Source of the DNA: OCS116 cluster bacterium
GTDB taxonomy: Bacteria; Pseudomonadota; Alphaproteobacteria; Rhizobiales; OSC116
Reading direction: 5' to 3'
Assembly: GCA_002402005.2 (NCBI GenBank)
Contig: NVUS02000291.1
Coordinates: 1 to 13,402, forward strand
DNA length: 13,402 bases
Position numbers and translations under genes: made by a program. The notes under the pieces are model-generated. The model worked only from the letters and a program-made list of their open reading frames with translations, searched no databases and was not told the origin of the DNA. This document shows positions 1 through 8,100 of this stretch, in pieces. Position 1 is the stretch's first letter, and every line of letters starts with the position of its first letter.

Positions 1-34
1 AAAAATTGGCGCTTTGCGCTTTATCAAAAGCCAT
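1..34 (-). CDS. 5' end of an unidentified gene (partial, runs off left edge)
   Basis: An ATG at 32-34 on the minus strand opens a frame that stays open to the window edge, giving MAFDKAQSANF. An AGAGG ribosome-binding-like sequence lies about six bases upstream of the ATG. The frame is downstream of surE in the same direction, with an 84-base gap. In many alphaproteobacteria the gene after surE is pcm (protein-L-isoaspartate methyltransferase), so that is the first guess from gene order. Eleven residues are too few to confirm any family, so no symbol is given. Confidence 0.4.
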   Translation of the reverse strand, partial: MAFDKAQSANF

Positions 35-118
35 TCTAGCCTCTACTCTAAACTTATTATTTAAGCGCAGTATAGGGCATAATATTTAACCATCGATTAA
101 TGGTTTGTTATCTATGAA

Positions 119-889
119 TTATAAGTTTTGGTTTATAAATTCATTCATCTCATAATTCGTTAGGTCTTGGCTGATGGCGGTGATGGCGATGTAATTTTGC
201 TTGAGGGCTTCTAGCTCACTGCCTTTTTGTGGATTGGCATCCATGCCTTTAAAGTTGATCCAATAATAGTTTGAGCCGCGTAGGTTCTCGCGCTCATCGA
301 CAATGGCGAAACGATCGCTACGTTTGCCTTGTTTGCAGGTTTTTATGCCTTTGACATTATCTGTAGTGCAATCGGGGTAATTGATGTTGATGATGTTATT
401 GGGGTTTAGCTGCATATCGAATAATTTTTGAATCAGCTCTGGAGAGGTTTGCTCGACCATTTGCCAATTGAGGGTTTTGTGGTTAGAGCGGATGTTGCCC
501 ATAAGGCTGAATGCCATGGAGGGAATGTTATAGCTGGAGCCCATGCCTGCGCCGGCGACTGTGCCCGAAAGATGCATAAAATCGGCGGCATTATGGCCGC
601 GGTTGACGCCGGAGAGGATGAGATCGGGGTCGCCATCCATCAGCACTTCGAGCGCCATGATGACACAATCGGCGGGAGTGCCTTTGATGGCGAAGGTTTT
701 ATCATCGCGTTTGGTGACATAGATGGGGTCGTGAATCGAGATAGCACGGGATACGCCGCTTTGCTCATACATGGGGGCGACCACCCAGACATCATCACAG
801 ATAGCATGGGCGATTTTGACCATGGATTTAAGGCCGATGGCATCAATGCCATCATCATTGACGATGAGGATTTTATTTATTTTTTTCAT
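119..889 (-). CDS. surE: 5'/3'-nucleotidase SurE
   Basis: SurE is a metal-dependent cytoplasmic phosphatase that removes phosphate from nucleoside monophosphates and is linked to stationary-phase survival. The 256-residue protein has the expected family length. The N-terminal ILIVNDDG motif supplies the metal-binding aspartates (D12, D13). QSG at residues 43-45 matches the conserved serine loop, and SGVNRGHN at 93-100 carries the conserved metal/substrate asparagine (N96), followed by SGTVAGAGMG. Near the C-terminus, where many homologues have a GTD motif, this protein reads GSE, a mild deviation outside the metal site. An AAGGA lies ten bases before the ATG. The gene starts 25 bases after serS, so it is probably read through from serS. 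The serS-surE order is common in alphaproteobacteria. Confidence 0.95.
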   Translation of the reverse strand: MKKINKILIVNDDGIDAIGLKSMVKIAHAICDDVWVVAPMYEQSGVSRAISIHDPIYVTKRDDKTFAIKGTPADCVIMALEVLMDGDPDLILSGVNRGHNAADFMHLSGTVAGAGMGSSYNIPSMAFSLMGNIRSNHKTLNWQMVEQTSPELIQKLFDMQLNPNNIININYPDCTTDNVKGIKTCKQGKRSDRFAIVDERENLRGSNYYWINFKGMDANPQKGSELEALKQNYIAITAISQDLTNYEMNEFINQNL

Positions 890-914
890 TCAACGTCAAT
901 CCTTAAATAGTGTT

Positions 915-2195
915 TTATTTGGCTTTTATGATGGTTTTACCACCCATATATGACTGTAATATTTCGGGCACTTTGACTGAGCCATCTTTTGTTTGGTAAT
1001 TCTCTAATATCGCCACGATTGTGCGGCCAATGGCGAGGCCAGAGCCGTTGAGAGTGTGTACATAGCGCGCGCCTTTGCCTTCGGTTGGTTTGAAGCGGGC
1101 GCTCATGCGGCGGGCTTGGAAATCACCACAAGTTGAAACTGATGAGATTTCGCGGTACATATTTTGGCCGGGCAACCAGACCTCGATATCAAATGTGCGT
1201 TTGGCGCCGAAGCCTGTATCGCCTGAGCAAAGTTTGACCACGCGATAGGCTAGGCCTAAGCGTTTGAGTACTTCTTCGGCGGCTTCTAGCATCAGCATTT
1301 GTTCGGCTTCGCTTTTATCGGGATGGACAATGCTGACCATTTCGACTTTGCTAAATTGATGTTGGCGAATCATACCACGGGTATCGCGCCCTGCACTGCC
1401 GGCTTCGCTGCGAAAGCAATTTGAGTATGAGGTAAAGCGTTTTGGTAGATCGGCCTCGGGCATTGTGGTTTCGCGCACTAGGTTAGTGAGTGAAACTTCT
1501 GAAGTTGAGATGAGATATTTACCATCGGTGGTTTTGAACATATCGGCTTCGAATTTTGGCAATTGATTGGTGCCGATAAGCGCGTTGGCGTTGACCAAAA
1601 GCGGCACAACCACTTCTTCGCGGCCATAATCTTGGGTATGTAAATCCAGCATGAAGTTCGCCAAGGCACGTTCTAGGCGGGCTAAATCTGCTTTGAGCAC
1701 AACGAAGCGAGAGCCGGACATTTTGGCTGCGGCTTCAAAATCCATCTGGCCTAAATCTTCGCCAATGTCGAAATGTTGTTTGGGTTCGAAATCAAATTTT
1801 GGCGGCGTGCCGACGCGGTGGGTTTCGATATTGTCGTCTTCATCGGCACCATCTGGCACGTCATCAAACATGATGTTGGGCAATTCTAGCAGGAAGTCGT
1901 TTAGCTCACTGGTGAGTTTACGCTCGGTGTCTTCGCCAGCTTGAATGGCTTGTTTGATTTTTGCGACGTTGGCAATGGCAGCTTGGGCTGCGGTTTCATC
2001 GCCGGTGGCTTTGGCTTTGCCGATGGCTTTTGAGGCATCATTACGTTGGGTTTGTAGCTCTTGCAAGCCGGCGACATGATCGCGTCTGGCTTTATCCAAA
2101 GCGATGGCTTTTTCGGCAATGCCTGATAATTTACGGCGTGACATTGCTTTGTCAAACTCTGCAGGGTTTTCGCGAATCCATTTGATATCGTGCAT
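915..2195 (-). CDS. serS: seryl-tRNA synthetase
   Basis: This class II aminoacyl-tRNA synthetase charges tRNA-Ser with serine in the cytoplasm. With the start at 2195 it is 426 residues, normal for the family, and opens MHDIKWIRENPAEF. An N-terminal region of about 100 residues, rich in K, A, E and Q, forms the tRNA-binding coiled coil. The catalytic domain shows the serine-recognition STSE loop, motif 2 beginning FRSEAGSAGRDTRG, the EISSVSTCGDFQARR segment, and motif 3 GLAIGRTIVAILE near the C-terminus. The start is fixed by GGGAGG five bases upstream. A TTG at 2237 in the same frame would add 14 residues but lies inside a hairpin and has no ribosome-binding site. The gene lies 92 bases after tatC and 25 bases before surE. 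Confidence 0.97.
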   Translation of the reverse strand: MHDIKWIRENPAEFDKAMSRRKLSGIAEKAIALDKARRDHVAGLQELQTQRNDASKAIGKAKATGDETAAQAAIANVAKIKQAIQAGEDTERKLTSELNDFLLELPNIMFDDVPDGADEDDNIETHRVGTPPKFDFEPKQHFDIGEDLGQMDFEAAAKMSGSRFVVLKADLARLERALANFMLDLHTQDYGREEVVVPLLVNANALIGTNQLPKFEADMFKTTDGKYLISTSEVSLTNLVRETTMPEADLPKRFTSYSNCFRSEAGSAGRDTRGMIRQHQFSKVEMVSIVHPDKSEAEQMLMLEAAEEVLKRLGLAYRVVKLCSGDTGFGAKRTFDIEVWLPGQNMYREISSVSTCGDFQARRMSARFKPTEGKGARYVHTLNGSGLAIGRTIVAILENYQTKDGSVKVPEILQSYMGGKTIIKAK

Positions 2196-2200
2196 GAAAG

Positions 2201-2206
2201 CCTCCC
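2201..2206 (-). promoter_or_regulatory. serS ribosome-binding site
   Basis: GGGAGG on the minus strand, five bases before the ATG at 2193-2195. It decides the serS start over the in-frame TTG further upstream, which has no such site. Confidence 0.8.
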
Positions 2207-2213
2207 GATATGG

Positions 2214-2237
2214 TTGACGGCGTGGAATCACCGTCAA
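2214..2237 (-). promoter_or_regulatory. Leader hairpin just upstream of serS
   Basis: On the minus strand TTGACGGTG pairs with CGCCGTCAA around the six-base loop ATTCCA. Eight pairs are Watson-Crick and one is G-U. The hairpin ends seven bases before the serS ribosome-binding site. It could tune serS translation or mRNA stability, or be a DNA palindrome bound by a protein. A TATTAT at 2237-2242 could be a -10 element placing the transcription start inside this structure, in which case the whole stem would not be made as RNA from that promoter. The structure is directly visible; any role is inference. Confidence 0.5.
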
Positions 2238-2262
2238 TAATATTTGTTAATTGTAAGTAGAG

Positions 2263-2284
2263 AAAAATGGGTTGATTATCAACC
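2263..2284 (-). terminator. Terminator-like hairpin after tatC
   Basis: Three bases past the tatC stop the minus strand reads GGTTGA, loop TAA, TCAACC, then CA and a run of five T. A six-pair perfect stem followed by a U run is the form of a short intrinsic terminator. The stem is short and only half GC, so termination may be partial. That would let tat transcripts end before serS while some read through. Confidence 0.5.
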
Positions 2285-2287
2285 TAA

Positions 2288-3127
2288 TTATTCATCATCA
2301 TTTGTTGAATCGTCATCATCAGAATCTTGATTTGCGCGCTTTTTGGCTCGCGATCGTTCGATGAGTTTCACGGCATATATCGACAATTCATAAAGCAGCA
2401 AAGTTGGGAAAGCCAAACCAAGTTGAGAGATGGGATCGGGCGGGGTTAAAATTGCCCCAACCGCAAAAATAATAACAATGGCAAATTTGCGTTTGTCTTT
2501 GAGCCATTGCGAGCTGACCACGCCGATGCGCGCCAAAAGTGTAAGGACAACCGGCAGTTGGAACATTAAGCCAAAGCCAAGGATGAGGGTCATCACCAGG
2601 CTTAGATATTCTGTGGCACGTGGTTCTAGTTGAATGGATGCTAAGCCCTCGCCGCCCTCTTGCTCCATACCGATGAAGAATTCCATCGCGAAAGGCATAA
2701 CAAAAAAGTAGACCAATGACGCGCCCATGACAAAAAGCACAGGGGTGGCAATGAGATAAGGGATGAATGCGCCGCGCTCATTTTTATAGAGGCCGGGGGC
2801 GATGAATGCGTAGATTTGAAACGCGATGAACGGGAAACCCAATATCATGCCACCAAACAGAGCCAATTTTAGATATACAAAGAATAGTTCTTGTGGGGCA
2901 GTATAGATGAGCCGTGCGGTTTCGGCGTCGCCAGACGCTTGCACGAATGGCACCAGCAGAATGTTATAAATGTCATTGACAAAAAAGCCGCAAATGCAGG
3001 CAAACAGAACCAAAGCGACGATGGCTTTGATCATGCGGTTACGCAGCTCATAGAGGTGATCCATGATTGGCGCTTGGCTTTCATCCATTTCGGTTTGGTT
3101 GGTATCTTGCTCTATTTGTGCTGACAT
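2288..3127 (-). CDS. tatC: Sec-independent protein translocase TatC
   Basis: TatC is the inner-membrane core that, with TatB, recognises twin-arginine signal peptides of folded proteins. The 279-residue sequence shows six hydrophobic segments, roughly at 33-51, 88-108, 121-146, 173-198, 214-229 and 232-252. The N-terminal PIMDHLYELRNR holds the conserved glutamate of the ELR motif (E27). QIYAFIAPGLYKNE (104-117) holds the conserved F108 and E117 of the signal-peptide site. The C-terminus, cytoplasmic in this family, ends in a tail with eight acidic residues in the last thirteen. The ATG at 3127 has no clear ribosome-binding site. The gene follows tatB by 18 bases, consistent with one transcript. 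A terminator-like hairpin follows the stop. Confidence 0.96.
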   Translation of the reverse strand: MSAQIEQDTNQTEMDESQAPIMDHLYELRNRMIKAIVALVLFACICGFFVNDIYNILLVPFVQASGDAETARLIYTAPQELFFVYLKLALFGGMILGFPFIAFQIYAFIAPGLYKNERGAFIPYLIATPVLFVMGASLVYFFVMPFAMEFFIGMEQEGGEGLASIQLEPRATEYLSLVMTLILGFGLMFQLPVVLTLLARIGVVSSQWLKDKRKFAIVIIFAVGAILTPPDPISQLGLAFPTLLLYELSIYAVKLIERSRAKKRANQDSDDDDSTNDDE

Positions 3128-3145
3128 ATTTTTAATCGTGACTAT

Positions 3146-3646
3146 TTAAGATGCGCTTTTGACCGCAGTTTTAGCGACAGGCTTTTTGGCCGGGGCTTTT
3201 TTAACTGTGGTTTTTTTGGCTGGTGATTTTTTAACCGGTGCTTTTTTGGCAACCGTTTTGGGCTTGGGCTTTGCGGCAACCTTGGCTTTAGGCTTAGCCG
3301 CAGCTTTCGGTTTGGCTGACGCTTTTATAGCTGGCTTTTTTTCGGCAACTTTGGCTGCGGGTTTTGTGGCCGCAGGTTTGGGCGTTGGGGTGCTGACCTT
3401 CATCGGATCATCAAAGCTATCGATGCCCATATCTTTAGTGATATTTTCGGCTTCGGCTTTGAGTTCTTTAAGCTCAGCAATATCAGCGACTTCCTCGACC
3501 TGACGGCGTACATCGCGCATCATGGTTTTTGCTTTGCGCAGGTATTTACCTACGGTCTTGAGCATTTTGGGAATGTCTTTAGGGCCCACAACGATGACGG
3601 CAACCGCAACGATTACCATAATCTCGGTCCAACCTATATCAAACAT
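3146..3646 (-). CDS. tatB: Sec-independent protein translocase TatB
   Basis: TatB partners TatC in the twin-arginine receptor complex. The 166-residue protein starts MFDIGWTEIMVIVAVAVIVVGP: one N-terminal membrane helix, the glycine-proline hinge at 21-22, then an amphipathic helix and charged coiled region to about residue 65. This matches TatB rather than TatA. From about residue 89 to the end the protein is almost entirely lysine, alanine, proline, threonine and valine, with about 26 lysines and one glutamate, resembling histone H1-like tails. Charged TatB tails are common, but this one is long and strongly basic. The ATG at 3646 has an AAGGT site nearby. The gene lies 23 bases after tatA and 18 before tatC. 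Confidence 0.95.
   Translation of the reverse strand: MFDIGWTEIMVIVAVAVIVVGPKDIPKMLKTVGKYLRKAKTMMRDVRRQVEEVADIAELKELKAEAENITKDMGIDSFDDPMKVSTPTPKPAATKPAAKVAEKKPAIKASAKPKAAAKPKAKVAAKPKPKTVAKKAPVKKSPAKKTTVKKAPAKKPVAKTAVKSAS
3149..3385 (-). repeat. Low-complexity lysine/alanine/proline tract in tatB
   Basis: The 3' half of tatB is built of short imperfect repeats such as KPKA, AAKP, APVKK, SPAKK and APAKK. At DNA level this gives recurring runs of five to seven T on the plus strand next to GGC or GGT. The tract covers about residues 88-166. Such tracts tend to vary in length between relatives by slippage or recombination, so its exact size is a likely strain-variable character. Confidence 0.75.
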
Positions 3647-3669
3647 AATTTACCTTGAACGGTTGAGAT

Positions 3670-3900
3670 TTATTTTGTGGCTTCTTTAACCGTTTCGGCA
3701 GTCTCGGCGACTTTTTCAGAAACTGTGTCATGATCGATGATCTTTGCATCATCAGCAGACGGTGTTTCTTCCTCGGCCATGCCTTTTTTAAAACTCTTAA
3801 TGCCTTTGGCAAAATCGCCCATAACATCAGATATCTTACCGCGCCCGAATAGTAAAAACGCAAGCACGATTACGATTAAAATTTGTGTCCAACCTGGCAT
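3670..3900 (-). CDS. tatA: Sec-independent protein translocase TatA
   Basis: TatA oligomers form the transport element of the twin-arginine pathway. With the start at 3900 the protein is 76 residues and opens MPGWTQILIVIVLAFLLFGRG, a single membrane helix ending at the FGRGK hinge. The amphipathic MGDFAKGIKSFKKGM follows, a strongly TatA-like sequence. The last 35 residues form an acidic soluble tail. The start is set by AGGGAG seven bases upstream. A TTG 39 bases earlier in the same frame would add 13 residues and put the ribosome-binding site inside the gene, so it was not chosen. It is the first gene of tatABC. Its upstream region holds a large inverted repeat. Confidence 0.95.
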   Translation of the reverse strand: MPGWTQILIVIVLAFLLFGRGKISDVMGDFAKGIKSFKKGMAEEETPSADDAKIIDHDTVSEKVAETAETVKEATK

Positions 3901-3907
3901 TTCAAAA

Positions 3908-3913
3908 CTCCCT
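3908..3913 (-). promoter_or_regulatory. tatA ribosome-binding site
   Basis: AGGGAG on the minus strand, seven bases before the ATG at 3898-3900. It fixes the short form of TatA. Confidence 0.75.
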
Positions 3914-3983
3914 ACATTGAAATATTTTAATTTCACCAATCTAATGGTTTATTGATGTTATTAATATAGTACATTGATCTGAG

Positions 3984-4027
3984 ATTACCATATAATTTTA
4001 ATCACAGACCATCAAATATATGGTAAT
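3984..4027. repeat. 11-bp perfect inverted repeat before tatA
   Basis: On the plus strand ATTACCATATA (3984-3994) and TATATGGTAAT (4017-4027) are perfect reverse complements separated by 22 bases. A smaller nested pair, ACCAT (4008-4012) and ATGGT (4020-4024), shares the second arm. No T run follows on the minus strand, so this is not an ordinary terminator for the ABC gene upstream. It sits about 85 bases before the tatA start. It could be a paired operator, and a weak TATATT -10 candidate for tatA at 3963-3968 would place its -35 region within the nearer arm. It could also be a folded RNA element. The repeat is visible; the role is not known. Confidence 0.6.
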
Positions 4028-4049
4028 AACCTTGGTTAACGGCCTATTT

Positions 4050-5168
4050 TTACGGGTTTTGTGCAAAGATGAATAGATTTTTATAGTTAAAATGTGCATT
4101 AAACTCATCATTAATTTTAACTTGCTTCTCGCGTAGGCTGGTGCGCAAAATGAGCTGTTGCTCACTATCGCTGACCTGTAGGTGCAATTCTGAAAATTCA
4201 CTATAGTGATTTATGTGGGTTATTTTGACTTTGATTTGATGATCATATTCATCTGGATTGTCATAACTATCTAAATGTATATCATTTTGGGCGATGAGTA
4301 ATTTAGCGTGATTGTGATTTTTGGGCAAATTGGTTTGCGCACAACAGCATAAATGTTCACTTTGCAAATCGCCAAATGGGGTTTTGACCATGCCATTTTC
4401 GATTTTGACATCCAGCTCATTATAACGGCGCAAATAATGCGCGGCATAGGTGCTGATGGGTTGGTTGAGCAATTGTTCGGGTGTGCCCATTTGCTCGATT
4501 TTGCTATTGTTGAGTAGAATGATTTTATCGGCCAAATAGAGCGCCTCTTCGGCATCATGGGTGACAAATATGGCGCTGATGTTTTTGGCTTTGATGAGTT
4601 TTTTGGTTTCGACCCGCAACTCGACACGCAGGTGAGAATCTAGCCCCGAAAATGGTTCATCTAACAGCAATATCTCTGGCTCGGTGACCATTGTACGTGC
4701 TAAAGCCACTCGTTGTTGTTGACCGCCAGACAGCATATTGGGGTAGCTATCGGCATATTCGCTCAGGCCAATATAGTCTAGCTGTTGCATGGCCTGTTGG
4801 CTGGTGATTTTGCCAGTTTTTATTTTGCCAAACATGATATTTTGTGCCACGGTTAAATGTGGAAACAGTGCGTAATCTTGAAATACCATGCCGATATGGC
4901 GGTTTTCGGGCGCGATGAATATATCATCATTGACCACAATTTGACCGTTAATGGTGATGCTGCCGCCGTTGAGCGTTTCGACCCCTGCCATGAGGCGCAA
5001 TAAGGTTGATTTGCCGCTACCTGAAGCGCCGAGCAGACAGATAATTTCGCCGCGTTCAATGTTGAATGAAATATCATCTAAAACCACTTTGTCGCCATAT
5101 TGATGCGAGATGTGGTTTAGCGACACATGGCTCGGACTTTCTGGTTTTATTGGGCTTTTTTGCAACAT
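4050..5168 (-). CDS. ABC transporter ATP-binding protein, FbpC/PotA type
   Basis: This is a cytoplasmic ATPase of an import-type ABC transporter. Its closest resemblance is to the iron(III)/spermidine/sulfate group, and PENRHIGMVFQDYALFPHLTV is typical of FbpC-like proteins. In 372 residues it shows Walker A GASGSGKST (47-55), Q-loop Q97, signature LSGGQQQRVALAR from 146, Walker B ILLLDEP (167-173) and switch histidine H204. A C-terminal regulatory TOBE-like region runs from about 250 to the end. That region contains three consecutive cysteines (274-276) and an HNH at 285-287. No substrate-binding or permease gene is in the window, so the substrate cannot be read from context. The gene begins 9 bases after dnaE with a poor ribosome-binding site, so it is probably co-transcribed and perhaps translationally coupled. 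Confidence 0.88.
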   Translation of the reverse strand: MLQKSPIKPESPSHVSLNHISHQYGDKVVLDDISFNIERGEIICLLGASGSGKSTLLRLMAGVETLNGGSITINGQIVVNDDIFIAPENRHIGMVFQDYALFPHLTVAQNIMFGKIKTGKITSQQAMQQLDYIGLSEYADSYPNMLSGGQQQRVALARTMVTEPEILLLDEPFSGLDSHLRVELRVETKKLIKAKNISAIFVTHDAEEALYLADKIILLNNSKIEQMGTPEQLLNQPISTYAAHYLRRYNELDVKIENGMVKTPFGDLQSEHLCCCAQTNLPKNHNHAKLLIAQNDIHLDSYDNPDEYDHQIKVKITHINHYSEFSELHLQVSDSEQQLILRTSLREKQVKINDEFNAHFNYKNLFIFAQNP

Positions 5169-5177
5169 GATTGGACT

Positions 5178-8100
5178 CTAATTTTGGATGATGCTTTGCA
5201 CTTGTGGCAAAGATTTTATGGCGGCGATACGTTCTGATGAGATGATATATTGGTCCTTGAGCAGAATCTCGACCTCGAACTGTTTGTCTTCACTGGTGAC
5301 GACCAGACTGATTTCGCCTTTGCCGCCTTTTTCGAGCTGTTGTTTGACAAAATCGATAGTTTCTTTGCCTTCGAGATAGATTTTGACGCTGGTTTGTAGG
5401 GATTTACTGGCTTGTTTTTCGAGTGGCTCGACGCTGTTGACGCGTGGTCTGATCTGGTCGCCATCGACATCGGCGCCAATGCCGACAATGACCAATGTGC
5501 CGACGGCAAGATGCTCTTCGTATTTTTCGAGCACATCGCCAAACATGACCGCTTCATATTGGGCGCTGGAATCTGACAGGCCGATGAAAGCGAATTTGTT
5601 GCCTTTTTTGGAGCGTTTTTCTTGCTTGGCGGTGATTGTGGCGGCTAGTTTGGCACTCTTTTTGCCGCCAGCTAGAACGTTTTTGGTGAATTGCTCCCAA
5701 GTGATGATTTTCATCTGTTTGAGCAAGGTGGCATAATCATCTAATGGATGACCGGAAATGTAGAAGCCGGCGGCCTTCTTTTCGAACTCGAGCAGCTCGA
5801 TATTTGTCCATGCTTTGACTTTTGGCAGTGGTAGTTTTTCGGCGGTTGATTGATCGTCGCCCATGGCGGCGAACATATCTATCATGCCAACTTCTTTATC
5901 GTTTTGGCTTTTGTTGGCGAAGGCCATGATGGAATCTAGGCCAGAGAATAACTGCGCGCGGTCGGGATTTAGGCTATCGAACGCGCCGGTTTTGATCATG
6001 TTTTCGATGGCGCGTTTGTTGACGTGTCTTGTGTTTAGATTTTCGCCAAAATGGGCGATGTCTTTAAATTTGCCAACCTCTTTACGGGCGGCGACGATGG
6101 ATTCGACCGCTTGACTGCCAACATTTTTTAGTGCGGCGAGTGAATAGCGGATTTTGCCATTCTCGACCACAAATTCAACGGCTGATTTGTTGATGTCTGG
6201 TGGCAGAACCTCGATGCCCATCTGTTTACATTCTTGTTTAAACAGTTGTAATTTATCGACATTGCCCATATCGAGTGTCATTAGGGCGGCCATGAATTCG
6301 ACAGGGTAGTTGGCTTTTAGATAGGCGGTTTGATAGGCGACCAAGGCATAGGCGGCGGCATGGGACTTGTTGAAACCATAGCCGGCGAACTTGTTGACCA
6401 GATCGAAAATATAATTGGATCGGCTTTTGTCGACACCGTTGGCAACTGCGCCTTTGTTAAAAATGATGCGTTGGCGATCCATCTCGGCTTGGTCTTTTTT
6501 ACCCATGGCTCGGCGCAGCAAATCCGCGCCGCCAAGTGAGTAACCGCTGAGCACTTGGGCGATTTTCATCACTTGTTCTTGGTAAATGATGACGCCGTGG
6601 GTTTCTTTGAGCACTTCTTCCAATTTTGGATGCAGATAATCGGGATCTTGGCGGCCATGTTTACAAGCGATGTAGGTTGGAATGTTGTCCATCGGACCCG
6701 GGCGATAGAGCGAGACCATGGCGATAATGTCCTCGAATCTATCGGGTTTGAGGCCGCGCAGCATGTCGCGCATGCCAGAACTCTCCAATTGGAATACACC
6801 GATGGTTTGACCGCGCGCCATGAGCTCATAGGATGGTTTGTCATCTATTGGGATGGCGGCAAGGTCGATATCTATATTGCGGTTTTTGAGGAATCTGAGT
6901 GCAGTTTCTAGCACAGTGAGGGTTTTAAGACCCAAAAAGTCGAATTTTACCAGGCCGGCGGGTTCGACCCATTTCATATTGAATTGGGTGACGGGCATTT
7001 CGGAGCGTGGGTCGCGGTATAGGGGGACGAGTTGGCTTAAGGGACGATCACCGATGACCACGCCGGCGGCATGGGTGGAGGCATGGCGGTATAGGCCTTC
7101 CAGGCTTTGGCCGATTTCTAGCAGCTCGGCGACAATTTCTTCGCTGTCACGTTCTTCGCGCAGTTTGGGTTCTGAGGCAATGGCCTCGGGCAAAGTCATG
7201 GCGCTGCCGGGGGCGTTAGGGACTAATTTGCACAGGCGATCGACTTGGCCATAAGGCATTTGCAGCACGCGGCCGACATCGCGCAGCACCGCGCGGGCTT
7301 GGAGTTTACCGAAAGTGATGATTTGTGCAACTTGGTCGAAGCCGTATTTTTTTTGCACATAGGTGATCACCTCTTCGCGGCGGTCTTGGCAAAAATCAAT
7401 ATCGAAATCGGGCATTGAAACACGTTCGGGGTTTAGGAAACGTTCGAACAGTAAGCCCCACATAAGCGGATCGAGATCGGTAATGGTCAATGAATATGCC
7501 ACCAAGCTACCAGCGCCCGAACCACGGCCGGGGCCGACGGGAATGTTGTGATCTTTTGCCCATTTGATGAAATCTGATACGATGAGGAAATAACCGGGGA
7601 ATTTCATATCATTAATGATGCCAAGTTCGAAATCTAGGCGGTCGTGATAGTCTTTTTCGGTATAGCCTTCGGCCGGACCGTGGAAAGCTAGGCGGACTTT
7701 TAGGCCGGCTATGGCATCTTTAGTGAGGGCATCGGCTTCGGCTTTGAGCGCGTCTTTGCCGCTTGAGCCGGTGAAATTGGGCAGAATGGGATCGCGCATA
7801 TGCGGGCGGAAATGACAGCGTTGAGCGATTTCCATAGTGTTTTCGATCGCTTCGGGCAGATCTTCAAACAGAGCGATCATTTGTTTGGTGGTTTTGAAAT
7901 AATGTTCGGCGGTTAGGCGCAAGCGATCATCGGCGCCGACCACTGTGCTTTGGGCGATGCAGATGAGCGCATCATGAGCTTTATAATCTTCGGTTTTTTG
8001 GAAGAAGCATTCATTGGTGGCAACTAATGGCACGTTATTTTCATAAGCCATTTTGACCAAGGCGGATTCGACTTTGTTTTCTTCGGGCATGTTGTGGCGT

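Noticed and set aside
9..19. GCGC-TTT-GCGC hairpin at the left edge
   Set aside because: Four pairs only, and it lies within the likely start of the next gene's coding sequence.
88..105. Inverted repeat AACCAT/ATGGTT after surE as a terminator
   Set aside because: The stem is only six pairs, mostly AT, and no T run follows on the minus strand.
428..910. A 160-codon plus-strand open frame opposite surE
   Set aside because: It lies wholly antisense to a well-supported surE, its protein has no recognisable features, and its length is explained by the codon use of the gene opposite.
2196..2237. A longer SerS beginning at an in-frame TTG at 2237
   Set aside because: The extension does not fit the SerS N-terminus, has no ribosome-binding site, and the ATG at 2195 has GGGAGG at ideal spacing.
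3159..3503. A hydrophobic 114-codon plus-strand frame opposite tatB that looks like a membrane protein
   Set aside because: It is the complement of the lysine/alanine-rich tatB tail: lysine codons read as phenylalanine and leucine on the other strand. TatB is the real gene.
4011..4049. GTTAACCAAGGTTATTAC after the ABC gene as its terminator
   Set aside because: The apparent stem would close a two-base loop, which cannot form, and no T run follows.
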